DNA of 64,000 nt from Cyathus striatus (Eukaryota > Basidiomycota > Agaricomycetes > Agaricales > Nidulariaceae): NCBI GenBank assembly GCA_025738555.1, contig JAOVFP010000008.1, positions 806,001-870,000 of the forward strand. The letters run 5' to 3'. The position numbers and the translations under genes are program-made. Positions 24,396 to 37,444 of the stretch are shown here, piece after piece (positions within the stretch are counted from its first letter, which is position 1; each line of letters starts with the position of its first letter). The notes under the pieces were generated by a model. It was not told the DNA's origin, made no database searches, and saw only the letters and a program-made list of their open reading frames with translations.

Positions 24396-25069
24396 TCTTT
24401 GGTTAGCGCTTACACAACAATTTGCGAAAACCCATATCTACTTTGGCCACTTTGCCTCAGGCCTCAATCCCAAGAGTTGTCAGATCTGCCGATCTCGTAC
24501 CAGTTCCCACTGAGGGTATCCCCCCCATCCCCCATACCCCCCTCCCAAGCTGAAGCAAACAAACTTGCTTGGCTGAGCTTTTTTAAATCTCCGACAGAGG
24601 CTAACGGGCACATGATTGGCGCATGAACATCTGAACGATTCATCAATGCATAATCACTGTACCCTTGCTTAACATGTCATGGGTTGTCCTGTATTCTTGA
24701 TGCACTTCATTCTCGCCAATTCAACAACCATGTCAGCCCACATCTGTATCTAGCATATATACTGATGACGTTCAACTGTCTCATAGTTCTCCTGTTCATA
24801 TATGTGCTCCTTCGCTCTCTTCAAATTCTAGTGTCTAATATACTTAGTGCTTCTGGTTATAAAGATGTCCTCGAGCAGTTTCTATTCGTGGAAGATCACG
24901 CTCCCCCTATCCAACAGCGAGATTGTGAGTCAGGAAATAAGGAAATAATTTGCACAAGGTGCTTTGAGTATGCGAAGCAATGTCATGCATTAAACTGTGG
25001 TTCAAAGCCAATGGAGAAACATCAAAGTGGTGTAAAATCCTTAGCAAAGTTTGGAAGTTGGTAATCTCG
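24396..25069. other. Unassigned DNA with a possible short exon
   Basis: An open frame at 24684-25064 ends with a Cys-containing stretch (CTRCFEYAKQCHALNC), but the upstream part is low-complexity hydrophobic and no introns can be fixed. I make no functional call. The right edge is the insertion target of the element at 25077. Confidence 0.3.
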
Positions 25070-25076
25070 GTTTGAT

Positions 25077-26363
25077 TGGGCTACTAGATTTTGACATTGC
25101 CCGGATTTTGATGTTGCCGTGGCGTTGCCAGTGAGGCAACATCACGCAACGTCACGCGTCACAGGCAACGTCAGTGCAGCAAAGTGCCTGCAATCGATTT
25201 TCTTATTCCCACACCCCTTGCTAATCAATTCCAGCTGCCTCCCGCCCTTCCCTTTGGGTTATCACATGTGTATCACCATGGCCCGCCTCCCGCTCATTGT
25301 TTCCCATGCCTCCGCTCTCACTTTTACAATTTTATTACATTTCCCTTAATCAAACACACAGTCTACCATTTATAATACAACATATTATTGCCTATTTCAC
25401 AGAGGATGGAATATATTACAGTAGAAGATTATTTAAAAACTGTCTCTAATTCACATGTTTAATAGCTTTATCCCCTTCATTACATAGTGAAATAGTGTGC
25501 AGTACATATATCATAATATATATTAAATAATGCAAAAATAATCGAAGAAAATGATAAAGAATTGAACTAAAAAATAAGAAAATACTTGCTCAATGTTGAG
25601 CATGATGACAAGGAAGTGTGATGTGTTGCTGCAGCAATGAGGAAGGGGATCAACACTGCATACAAATATAAACAAAGGCAGAGCAGAGGGCATGGGAAAC
25701 ATTGAACCTCCAGCAAGACCAAAGGCAATGTCATGCAACATCACAGGCAACATCCGGCAACATCATGGCAACATCATGGCAGTGCCATCTAGCAACATCA
25801 CAGCAATGTCAGCAATGTCACGCAACATCCGGCAATGCAAGCAACATCAAGCAACATCACAGCAACATCAATTCTCAGATTGGCAACATCAAAATCCTTA
25901 TTTTCATTTTCAGATTTCTGTAACTTGTATAAAAATGAGTAGAGTCCATGTACCTCTACCAATCTCTATTTGTTATTAGTATATATCATAAATTTACAAA
26001 ACTACCAGCCAGCTAAAATCTAAATAGTATTAGAAATGTTGTACACAAGTGACAAAATATATGTATTTCACTGTGGGATTGTAAATATTATTTGTTATAC
26101 CCTCTCCCCACCCCCCATCCAGTGCTAATATATATTATTAAAATGAAAGAACATCTATCTTGTGCAATCCTACTTATTTATTGTATTTATTACTAACTAC
26201 ACAGCAGGACTTGAACACAGAACCTCAGCACTAATATATGTAGCAACATCAAAAATAAATAAGCAATGTCACGCAATGTCACAAGCAATGCCAGGCAATG
26301 TCAAATCTCAGAATGGCAACATCAGGCAATGTCACTAAAGCAATGTCAAAATCTGTAGACCCA
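25077..26363. mobile_element. Word-repeat hAT-like element (GCAATGTC / GCAACATC words)
   Basis: The ends TGGGCTACTAGATTTTGACA and, reversed, TGGGTCTACAGATTTTGACA form inverted repeats. They are flanked by GTTTGAT on both sides (25070-25076 and 26364-26370; 8 bp with one mismatch if extended). The interior carries dozens of degenerate GCAACATC or GCAATGTC words, concentrated near both ends (25100-25180, 25720-25880, 26240-26350). A CCGCTC/TTTCCCA cluster lies at 25264-25320. The core at about 25525-25700 matches 39205-39430. No transposase is visible. Confidence 0.8.
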
Positions 26364-26370
26364 GTTTGAT

Positions 26371-28150
26371 CCAAGTGCAACACTCTCACTGGAAACACAA
26401 TATGCTATGACATCTCAAAGATTGGCATTCACTTGAGATCACTATAGAAGAACAAATGAAACTTGGAAATCCGGAAAATTATCAAGGTAATATACTAAGG
26501 TCTCGAGCAGAATATGATGCTCAGCAGTCAAACTAAATGCCCACCACTTGGGATATATGAGGACAATCTCCACACCAGATTCATTCAAATCCTAATCCTC
26601 ATGTTCCAAGATATATACCATGCTTAATATATGCCCCTCAGAGCAGGAGTCATGCTTCAACCTTTTATACCCCTTCTCAACACAAGCTAATGGTGCCAAT
26701 TGTAGATAATCATTCCAGTACTTATACATCTCCTTCTACTATACACTATGATCCCTTTATATAATAAGTTCATTTTAAATACATACATACTCCACTAAAT
26801 CAGTCCATATATGATTATATAGTGACACATGAGGTTGCGCCGAAGGACCAAGTATGCAAAGGAATGTGAATTGAGTGTGTTGTTAGTTACAGTATAAGTC
26901 AAGATGCCGAGCTGCTGGATACTTGTTTGCTTCAAGCTTGCTAAGCAGTGCTGGCCAAATGCCATATCAAGGGTCATCCAAATATACATTAGTTCAGGGA
27001 TAACACTCTCAGATCCTGGTCCATATTTCTATGATCTGACGACTCTTGCTCAATCCCGCTCTTACATTGCATGTTACACAGTTAATAGTAAAATTTTAAG
27101 AATTTTAGCATTCTCACTAACCCTCAAAGCCAATACTATAATGTATGTGAGCACAAGTTTGAAGATCACAATTATTATCATCAAAATCATATACATTCGT
27201 GCTCATTCCTATTTTTCACCCCACTTTCCTAATGAGAGAGACAGTATAATGATTTTAAATTGATGGCATTAGTGAGCATGAGTGTGAGATTTATATGAAA
27301 ACAGATTTAAACAGACAGTCAAAACTATACCTAGATCTGTTATAAAGAAACACAGTTTCCTTCCTGTAGTATAGTGATTCAGACCTCACAACTTGATGAG
27401 CGCAATTTTAAACATGAAATAACAGACCTTGAGCATGACAAGTTTAGACCGAGTGCGTGTCATTTTTTTTTGATTGTGATATGAGTGTGTGGACTTGAGT
27501 GTGAAAGGAAATTACTTTGCCTGAACATCATACCCAAAAATTGCACTGATGGTGGCAATGGGTCAAAACTTAACAGTAATGATGAATGAGTGCTCAGTAA
27601 ATTTGTTACTTTATATATTTCTCATGTGTCAATATGATCAGTATATGCCATTATTCTTTAGCCAATGAAATTTCAAGCTGTGTCTCAAATGCATTTCAAA
27701 ATTTATTATGTCATGTTGATATTTGGTATTGGTATAGTACTAAAATAAAGAGATAGGGCCGGCAAGCAGCAAAGCCCACTACTGCTTGCTGTAAGAATCT
27801 GCTTTTTTGTTTCATGATTTTGCTTTGTCGATGTCATCACCATGGTTTTCTACTGGCAGTGATCTGTGCTCGAACTCTGAAGACAGGCTTCAGATTCGAA
27901 AGAAACATTCCTGACAATTGTCTTTTTTTTTCTACCTTTCTACAAACAGAACACAACTACACAGGACATACTAACATCAGTACACAAAGTGACTCCTACA
28001 CTGGATCATTCAACAGGGTAATTTGTGTGAGTTTGGGAAAGGTGGTAATGGTTATCAGAATATCGACAGCAGGAACCTCAAAGGTATATAATTTCATTTT
28101 TATACCACTACAATTGTAATAAAACTAACTATATTGTTGATGCTATAGAC
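26371..28150. other. CpG-poor intergenic DNA, mostly decayed repeats
   Basis: Scattered GAGCATGAGTGTGAG-like words occur at 27050-27500, and there are no frames with coding character. CG dinucleotides are almost absent. I see no gene that can be supported. Confidence 0.4.
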
Positions 28151-28333
28151 ATGAAGCCTGAGTATGCTGAAGAAGGCTCAGATGATTCAGGAGACAATTC
28201 TGACAAAGAAGCAAGGTTGACTGAACAGATTAAAAAGGTGAAAGCAGATCTCAAAGTGAAGGCAAAGGAGGAAAGGAAGATAGTGCTGAAAGCTGAGCTT
28301 GATGCTTTGCAAGGGAAATTGGGTGCCACATGA
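28151..28333 (+). CDS. Possible last exon of a small acidic coiled-coil protein
   Basis: An exon-like frame of 60 codons is rich in Lys/Glu/Asp and has a heptad-like run (TEQIKKVKADLKVKAKEERK), ending with TGA at 28331-28333. A GTATAT..CTATAG intron at about 28083-28147 would join it in frame to GYQNIDSRNLK upstream, where the frame can be followed back to about 27990 without an ATG. The family is unknown, and it may be a relic. Confidence 0.3.
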   Translation: MKPEYAEEGSDDSGDNSDKEARLTEQIKKVKADLKVKAKEERKIVLKAELDALQGKLGAT

Positions 28334-30199
28334 TTCATATGTGTTCTTGAAATCATGGTATTCCAGATCAATGAGAGGAAGGACTGCTGATGTTTTTCCA
28401 GTCTTTATGTCACCAGAAGTCTCACTAGGGTTTTAGGGTTGTAAACTGAATATTACATTGTGAATAGGCTATTAGCTATGAGTTAAATCTGCTGTAATCC
28501 TCAAGTTTTACTTTCCCTAAGCAATCCTGAAAATAGACATCAGAGATTATAGGTATATATTCTTCTCAGTTATCATGAAGTTCTGTCACAACTGTAATTT
28601 GAAGAGGTGGTAAGTCGGTTGGGTGTACCTAAACAAAGACAAAATGTGCAAGTCATTGAGATGTCTGTCTGACTGGGGTGTTCTAAGGTGAGAAGGAAGG
28701 AGTTAGAATGATTAAATGAGGGATTTTGTGATGTAATGAGTGAGATAGAACTTCAATACAAAGTTCAAGAGAGAGTGAGTGATGGCATAAGTGTAAAACT
28801 GGGAAAGTAAATGGTGAGATTGTTGAGATGATGTTGTAGACTTAGAATTTGAGTATGAGACAGTGTAAAAGTTGATTAGCCAAGCTGTAGAAAATACAGT
28901 AGTTTATATACAGAAAATAAACAACTAATCCTAAAATGAATAATAAAGTCAGGTAACATAGCTGAAACACAAGAAATGAATGAGATGTAGTCCAGGGAGT
29001 CCATTATAAGGAATAGTGTTGAGTCTGTAAAGTTTCTGATGTCAAAGTTCAGGGTTTGTACTGAGAGTGGCAGTGGGGAGGTTTTGTTGAGTCGAAATGA
29101 TGAATATGATGTTGGAGTGGTGCATGAAGTTGTACATTTTGAGGAAAGTCCAGGACAGGGCAAGCAGAGAGAGGAGGATAAGTTGAGACAGGTTGAATTC
29201 ATATGGATGCATCATTCCAGCATGATGCATGATTATGTAATCACAATTGGAACGTGTTCATATGTCCGAGATATTGCATTTTGCATCATAGGCACTTTGC
29301 CTGCTCTACAAATTCCACACTCCTCTCCAACTCATATCAGATCCTTCAACAATGAATGAACTGCTGCTTAAAATGAACATTTTACATTCATGGTGATTCT
29401 GAGAGTATTCAAACATCTACCATCTATCTATGTGTAAGACCAAGAGCACAAAATATTGATCAGAGATATGGAAACTTCTGTTGGATATTCATATATATTG
29501 ATGATCAAGTGAAGCTTCTTCAGTGAGGGCAAAATCTGGTTATTATTCATCAGATCCCATATTAACTTTTTAATGAGAGTATCACAGTAATGATCTACCA
29601 CCACTGATATTGTCAGTTCTTTGACATCAGAAAGTTCTTTTACTGTGTAGATGGTGGGCTGCCTAAGGAAATATCTAGGGTAAAATATACAACACATAAA
29701 GCAAAAGGGATATAAGTATGTGAGAGAGAGAGAGGAGGAGAGAGAGACACATGTGAACATACTACATCTGTTCTTATGACAATTTCTGATTCAAGCTTGA
29801 GACTTTGGCATAAGTCATTAGTTTGCTGATATATTAGTAATACCAAAAGGAAGGAAGGGATGATAAAACAATATGAAAGAGAAGGAAAAGGAGAGGAGAG
29901 TTCATGAGTTGAATAGAAATATTGAAGAAAGAATACTGAATTAAGAGGGCATGTCACACATGTCACAGCCTCACAGGGCAAAGGGTTTTAGGGTGTCAGC
30001 CAATGAAATTGCCTGAAAGTGAGATCCCGACCCTGATTTCTGAAATTTCCTTATAGGGAAATCCAAACCACCCTATAACTCAACTACCTTAAAAGGTAGT
30101 GGGAATGATTATGCATAGGTCTTATAAAATTTCGAGTATGCAATCTCTACAGTTAAATGAAGTTCTATTATAAAATAAGAGACAAATAGAGCAGAGGAT
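28334..30199. other. CpG-poor intergenic DNA
   Basis: There is no supported gene. A GA-rich microsatellite lies near 29722-29750. A CTACCTT/AAGGTAG hairpin with GTGGGAAT follows near 30090, and the same hairpin occurs near 62815. Confidence 0.4.
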
Positions 30200-30859
30200 T
30201 GTCATATCCTGTATTGCCTACCTCCAGACTCCTATGCTCTTACTCTGCCTTTCCCTTTGTTACTCTGGACTTTGATTACGTTCTTAATATTACATATTGA
30301 TTACTGTACATAGATTACTCTCGTTTCCTTTCTTCCACCCTACTGAGCTATCCCCTTAGTATTATAGTATACATCTCATAGTGAGTCACTTATCATTCTT
30401 AAGTGCACCACTATCAGTTTCACTTTACACCGCCATATGCGCTCACTTCTCCAATGTGTTTTATTATGTTTAATTAGTTATAGTATTCATTCTATGTATG
30501 CCTACCCTGACCGTACTTCTCCGCTGGCCTTGGCCAGTGGCCTTTACTTACTCTGAGTCTCTAGTATTTAAGTAGCACTTGATTTGTACTTAGTCTTTAG
30601 TTTTGTATTGAACTACGTCCTCACCCCTCAGTCTGACTTGAGTTACACCTCTCATCTTCTCATTCTTGTCTTCTCCGAAGGGCTTGCCCTTACTCCGAAA
30701 TCCAGGACCAGGAATCCCAGGGGCGCAGCACATAAGCTGAAGCCAAAGTCCTACCCCCTGAGTTCTCGTTCTCCGTTTCGTCTTGTACTCACCCTCGTTT
30801 CTCCGCAGTCACACTCTCATACTCCGCTGCCAAGTCAGGCTAGGGGCACGGTCATGACA
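30200..30859. mobile_element. Solo LTR, 660 bp, with perfect 5-bp target duplication
   Basis: The element starts TGTCAT and ends ATGACA, the short inverted tips of an LTR. It is flanked by AGGAT on both sides (30195-30199 and 30860-30864). No internal retroelement region is attached, so it is the product of LTR-LTR recombination. It keeps several CG dinucleotides inside a CpG-poor block, suggesting a younger insertion. Confidence 0.85.
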
Positions 30860-31337
30860 AGGATTGAGTAAGGTGGTGGAGAGAGTATGCATTGTTTATG
30901 GAATGGAGAGTGCTTTCCAAACCAACATTTAGCTCCATCCATGCCTGAAATATCAGAATCAATATATTGGGCCTGATTGCCATAAAATCAGCATCTTAAA
31001 TTTGAACAACAGGTCTCTGTTTACACATGGACTTCTGGAGCGTTATACTGCTACATTCACATCTCCTATTGAGATGGCTTAGTAAACTTAGAATTCGAGT
31101 GCAAGACATTGAAAAACTTGATTAGAAAGTAGGCTCCTAAAACCAGCTGTATTGCTCACTCAAATGGCCTACATAGGATAAGATAAAGAATACAAATAAA
31201 GAACAAACAAATCTAAGATCTAAGAGGCCAAACTTGCAAGTGAGCAGCTGGCAGAGTGTGAAGTTAAGTATTTAATATAAGTGAGGTATTTCTTGGGACC
31301 TTTGCTGCTGAGGTTTTGTCATGTCTCCGAGGACCCA

Positions 31338-31393
31338 AAGCACCCTACCAAAACCCCCAGAAAACCCCTCCTCCACAACAAGTCTAACAATGA
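31338..31393 (+). pseudogene. Pff1 scrap
   Basis: A ~55-bp stretch containing CAAAGCACCCTACC and CCCCTCCTC..ACAA matches the segment after the first membrane anchor in Pff1-C (59306-59365). It lies upstream of an AP leader relic at 32.0 kb, repeating the order seen at 13.3-14.6 kb. Confidence 0.5.
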
Positions 31394-31919
31394 AAATTCA
31401 TACTAAAATCAATGCAGTATCAATCACCGAGATCAATGAGTGTTCAATGGATTATTTACAAGCTCAATGAGAAATCATGAATCCTGTTCTTGTGTGAATC
31501 AATGAAAAAATCAATGAAAGTCAATGAAATGAAATCAATGAATAACTCAAAATTAATAGGTACCCAACTACAGGATATACTAAACACTTGGGTTGTTAAC
31601 TACATGATTATACATACTACTATATCTACTCACTTTTGGGGCTGCATGTGATGCAAAGTGGTTATATTTGACTCCAGATTTTAATTATATTTGTCTTACC
31701 CAACACCAACATGTATTTCAAGGATCAATCTCAGTGACCGATGGTTAATCTATGCTCTGATATTACATCTTGTGTGGGAAGGGGCTGATCACTTGATCTG
31801 AGTTGGTCAGTATGATTCACAGCTTGAAAACAAGATTTGTCTCTAAGGCCATAGGTTGAGTGTTTTTGAAATCACTCTAGGGTTTCCTGGGAGTTTGATT
31901 CTCAAGTTCTAAAAATATA

Positions 31920-32250
31920 CTTTCCACAGAAAGTTGTGATAGATTCTCATTTGGAGCAAGTAACTGCCAGGTAATCTCTGTGGACCTTGGTCTGGTTGAT
32001 AATTGACCAGTGAAAGTAACCTTTCATAGGTTGAATTTCAAAGTTAACAGGATGGTTTTCAAAGCACTGCATCTTGGTTACACAATATCTCTTTTATAAT
32101 ACTTCTCATTTTCCTGCCCCCTCTTTGTCCTTTTTCCTTCACCTTCCCCTCTTCTGTTGGCCTAGTTATAATTCCTTCATCCCTTCTTTTCGCCCTCTTC
32201 ATCATTCCATTGGCTCTGGATGTCGAACCTATACATTTAAACATGGATTA
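31920..32250 (+). pseudogene. Aspartic protease AP-D, leader and first-exon relic
   Basis: The upstream region and the start of exon 1 match AP-A and AP-C. The start codon region reads ATAATTCC where AP-C has ATGATCGC, so the initiator ATG is lost by G-to-A. Homology ends soon after the GTCGAACCTATACATTTAAA segment, and no catalytic exon follows. Confidence 0.7.
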
Positions 32251-32259
32251 TTCACATTC

Positions 32260-33177
32260 ACATATAGGATATTCATGCACAGGGTCAAAATTTCATGCTC
32301 AACTCACTCACTTTTGTGTGTGCCCAGAATTTTCTTGCTGCCCATATGCAAGGCATGGTTAAAGGAATCATTGTGAAAGCAGCAGAAAACATCCTTATCT
32401 AATGATTATCTATAATCACCGAACATTGTCCATTTGGGCTCATGTTAACAGAGTTCAGTCTCCAACCTAACTCAGCTAAGCAAGCCCAGTGAAAAGTCCA
32501 TCTACTGGTATCTAATGATACATAGTGAGATCTAGGCTCTATACACTATCTATTGCCTTTATACTGACTCAGATTTTTTTTCAGTGTTGTGGTTGTCATA
32601 TCATTGTCAGAAGGAATTGAAATGAGCAGATGCAGGAATGTCACTTTTGGTGGGAGCTGGGGTGTGTTTGACTTTAGCTGCAGCTGGTATGTGCTTTGTC
32701 ACTGATGCTAAGCAGCTAGCCACATAGTAGATAGTATTACTGACATTAGTGCATTCATGTAGTATATGGTAGTAGTACTATAGTAGTAGTGATTTAGTCC
32801 GTAGGTAAATTAGATTTGTGTCTCTAACTATATACATAATACATTTTTTATCAGTTTAAATATCCCTCTTCAAAGCATATTCAATAAGTAATAGCCTCAA
32901 TCATACAATTATAAATACATAGATGAGATTACAGTGCACCTATATGTTGCTAGATATTGCTAGATATTGCATATAGGGAAATTTAACATTTTCTAGGTAC
33001 TATACTAGCCTAGATGAGCTTTGAGCATGCTAGAAAAAAATCTAAATATTCTCCTTTTTCTATGCCCATCTAGCAATAGCTAGTCCCTTGATGTTACTAG
33101 ACCAGATGTGATTTCTTTAGATGGACTTTTGACTGGGAAGCAAGGTCCAAGTATCACCTGTTTTCATATTTGTATCA
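32260..33177. other. CpG-poor DNA without a gene
   Basis: AT-rich with no coding frame. The region ends abruptly at a CpG-normal segment starting near 33178. Confidence 0.4.
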
Positions 33178-34143
33178 GGGGTTGTCAAACGAGTTTGTAG
33201 TCCCTGTTACATCTCGATTGGATCTGAAGATCACGCTAACCTCAAATGTACCGTCACGTGATCGGTTTGCTCACAGAATGCAACTTGGTTTGAGGCTTGA
33301 GTGCTACGTTAGCGCTTAGAGGGCATTTATATGCTAATCTTCGCATTCAACATGTAGTAAGCTATGTAGGGTAGATATGATACAAGTATATATCCCACCC
33401 TTCGAAAGGACATAACTTAACGTAGTTTTAAATAGAATCAGAAGTATTGTTAAGTAAAATGTTATAATAATATACATAATACTTTGGTGTAACTTAATAC
33501 TGCCGCCTTCAAGTTGTAAGTAGCGAGCTAATGTATAATTGGATTAATGTCCGATAAAGCCGTTAGAAAGTTTGTAACGTCGCGCAGATGGACCAGAATA
33601 TATATGAACAAAAATAAGTACTGTAGTGAAGTATTGTTTGCAAAATTTAATGATAGGTGGCATGTGTAGAGAGAAAGTACATAGTACTTATTGTCTTTGT
33701 AAACGTGCATGTACCTTTACGCCCTGTGGGTATCTTTTTCTTAAGTTACTATAAATTGATTTAATATACACACTAAGTTTAACGGAACTTTCCATACATT
33801 CCTCTCGTTATTATGTAGGCCAGAATATATTATTGAGATTAAGATACTTAGTGCTAAAACAATGACGCCATCATGTTTAATGGCTAAAGCAACACACAAT
33901 AAAATATAGCAGGAGCACCTGCCACGCACCCACTAACAAAAACGACATAAAATGAGTCAAATAGACAACATACATGGCTTTCAGCCCACATACTTCCTAT
34001 GTTTTATGATAATGCTAGTAATTACTTAATGAGTGGTTCGCCGCCAACTGAGCTGGATGGTGGGAAGCGAATATCTGTGGTGGCGCTTACCATTTTTGGC
34101 TTATCGAGATGTAACAGGGGACTCAAAACCGTTGTCAAACCTA
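33178..34143. mobile_element. Possible ~1-kb inverted-repeat element
   Basis: The left end contains AGTCCCTGTTACATCTCGAT and the right end, reversed, contains AGTCCCCTGTTACATCTCGA, each preceded by a GTCAAAC or GTTTGACAAC motif. This makes about 40 bp of imperfect inverted repeat. I found no clear target duplication or transposase. Confidence 0.5.
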
Positions 34144-34589
34144 GGACGATACGAAATGACGTTCACGCCAAGTTTACACTATACAATTATTTTATTGGCA
34201 TCACGAAACACCTAGGTTTGACTTCCCCTAATGTAAAAGGTGGGAGTCATTTGACTTATATATATACATACATTATGAGTTTACTATCGTTTACGTAGCT
34301 TGATTCCTACTAATGACAGAACCTCAATAGCACCTCACAGCATTCATATACTGACGCCTGCATAGCATACCAGATATCAGTGCAAGTGACTAGAAACATC
34401 TGATCAATAGAACCTCACAAAAGCCATAGGAACTGCAATACTGATAAGCTGATGTTCTATCCAACGTGAAATTTCATACAGCTGAGCTGGTAAGCAAGGT
34501 CTTAGGAGACTCCTCGCATAGATCATATACCCACGAAAAGTAAACTGAGTGAGCTAACTCACCATCATCAGCAGGAGGATTCGGCTCAT

Positions 34590-34800
34590 CTGGAACATTA
34601 AAACTTCAAGAGTTGGACCATGCATGGCAATCTCAGCATTGTGCTCTAGAATAGCAATATCATTGCTGCGCACCAATTTCCTTCTGAGAGATTGTTTGAG
34701 GGTGCGATATCGATCACCTAGAATGCAGCCTTCTCGTGTTGTGTGCTTGATTCTCTCTAGATTTATGCTCTGTATCGATGGCGATGAACATGCTTGAAGT
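34590..34800 (-). pseudogene. Coding-like exon of an unidentified protein
   Basis: On the minus strand, a frame of about 65 codons (..INLERIKHTTREGC.. LKQSLRRKLVRSND.. HNAEIAMHGPTLE) has strong coding character. It leads towards a GATGATG/GTGAGT donor-like site near 34560, but with one frame change. No start or neighbouring exon can be fixed. I do not recognise the family and treat it as a relic. Confidence 0.35.
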
Positions 34801-37444
34801 TACCTTCGGTCATGAACTGAACAAACAAGAAAGATGAGTGGGGAGAGATCGAGCAAAGGAGGTGAGACATGAACTGAAGTTTGCAAGAGGGGATATACTT
34901 CCTTCATAATTGAAGTCTTCGTCGGTCGAGATGGCGAACAAGGGTTGTTTGTCGTTGTGGTTGACAGTGAGCAAGGTAGCTCGTCGTCATTGACAATGGC
35001 TTACATGAGATCAATAGGTCAAAACAGGTATTTAGGTACTCAGTTTCAGTGTAATGTGATTACTACTATCACTGCTGGCACGGGAATTTTTCGCAGTCCG
35101 CAAAATAGTTGCAAAACCAGTTGCAACATGTTTGCACTTTGCTGAAGCATTTAGCTTTCTGCAAAATGATGCTTATTGTTCATGGTTAAATAAGTAGCAC
35201 ATGTATCATTATCTGTGTATTTAGCGGGAATGAAAACTTAGTCTTTTGTTTCAATTTTTCGCAAGTCAAAATCTGTGTCAAACACAAAATTGTATACTAA
35301 ATTTGGACCTGGATACTCCCATTATTTAGCGAGGTGTCAAAATGTGACAGAAATGCATTGATTTGATGATGCGAAAAGTTTCCGTTTTGGTAATAAGTTT
35401 CCCAATGTGGAAAAACTAATGAAAATGTGTTGTTTTGTTGCTGGGAAGATCCAGCGTGCGCTGGGGTGTCCGCTGACAGGTCGTTCAGCGTTGTATCAGC
35501 GTGTCCTATGTGTGTGCAATAAATATTAAATTATCTCCAACGCTCCGCAAAGTGACATTTGTTTTTACATGTGTCGAAATGTAAGTACTAGTGTAAGACA
35601 TTAAAAAATGTGCGCACTGAAAGGCCAAAGCAATGTCTGAAGGTCAATAAAATCTGTACAAAGTCTAATATATTCATTTTGGTTGAAGTGGAACAGGGAA
35701 CGATAGTAGATACTACCTGATGAAAATAGTAGTGGTTAATGACAACGCTGAATTGATGCTGACTTAATTAATACACCACCTACAATTGTGCTATCACTGT
35801 CTTCCATTTTACTGTTTCATCAGATCAGCAGACAATAATTGATCTCACGATGAATATCATGCGTTTATAAGCGTGCAAATAAGTTACTATAATCAAATAC
35901 AGCACCGTAACTAAGAATTAAATACATACATGCTCAATGATAAATTCATGCTATGATTGAGCTGGCGTGATCGAAAATAGGTGCCCTTAACTAGCAAGAT
36001 ATTTAAATATACACTAATGAGTATTGTGATTGGCTGTACGTACTATTAGTATTATTATTATAACTAGTTCTGATTGATCCAATTCCGAAGCAAGAGTGGG
36101 AAATGTCAATGGTAGTATTATGTGTGTAGTATCCTTCCCTTCGTTCAAATTGTGTGTGCGTCTCAGAAACGCCTCCTTTTGCATTCCAGCGTCATGATGC
36201 ACGTACATACCAGTGCTTCCTTATTGTTACGGTTGATTATTTAACTTCTTACATTAGGCCGATTTGATCATCATTATTCGGCTCTTTCACATGGTAACAG
36301 GAGATAGATGTAGTGGGAAGAAGCATGATTGGGTGTGATATTGAAATGTGGAAGAGTAGATGACTGTAGACAATCAAGTAACAGAGTACTATGTAAAGAC
36401 AATCAGCGTCTCGAAATTGGATACACACTGATATATGATCGGTCATCAAATCGGTGGTGTCAACAATTAACATATTATTATTCAGTGTCGAGTTAACATT
36501 ATCATTATCATTCGCATCGTCAGTGTACTACCGTGCACCAGCATTGACATCTAGAACTATACTTAAGTGCTATCATTGTAGTATTTACTTTGAAAAATTA
36601 TACAAAAAGTGTTCATTATTATAGTACTAGGTTGTAGGCATGGCACTGAGTAGGAAGCAATAACGCTAACAGCCAAAGGACCACCCCAGATTACTGGACC
36701 GCCAGCATTTAATTTGTAGATCATTACACTATGGCGTTGCCAACCCTCTTTCTTTTTTCGTACTATTCAACATGGTTCGTTGATGATTCCAAAGCATGGG
36801 ACATGATACTAGTAATAGCGCGTACAGCGCTATCCCCATACTCACTACTGCATATTAAAAACCCTTAGTTTCGAGGTGACTACCTATTTTTGAGCATGCA
36901 AGCTCAGTGCGCACGCACAAAATTCTTTATTACGACGCTGTATTTGACATAGTAACTTTTAATCATAAAATATGAGTTATGTAACTGAACGACATCATAA
37001 TGCACGCTCATCGATTGTCGCTTGTTATGATGCTTGTGCGCTGTGACTAGTTGACTGTACATTACAATGAAATGAAATGTATGCTTACGGAGCATACAAC
37101 GATACTTAAGTACTCTGAACAAAACAGGGATTGTTGTTATAAAACTGATGTATTTCTGTAAGTGCTGCTAGAGGTAGCTTTAAATTTAGTGCTATGGTAG
37201 TCCTACTTTTTATGTAACCTTCAAATTGTGTATCGTAGTGTGACTGCTTTTACAATGTTCTCATTAGCGAGATAAGTTTAGACCAGAGTTACAGTACAAT
37301 AAGATGTTTTAGGTTTTAATGAACTGACTTACTTCACGTGTCCGTGGTTAATACACGAGTTCTGTGTGTGCATGCCTGCACACGCTCAAGCGCTTAAGTT
37401 CGAGCATGTGCGCACATATCTAGTCACACCTTACTACCAATCAC

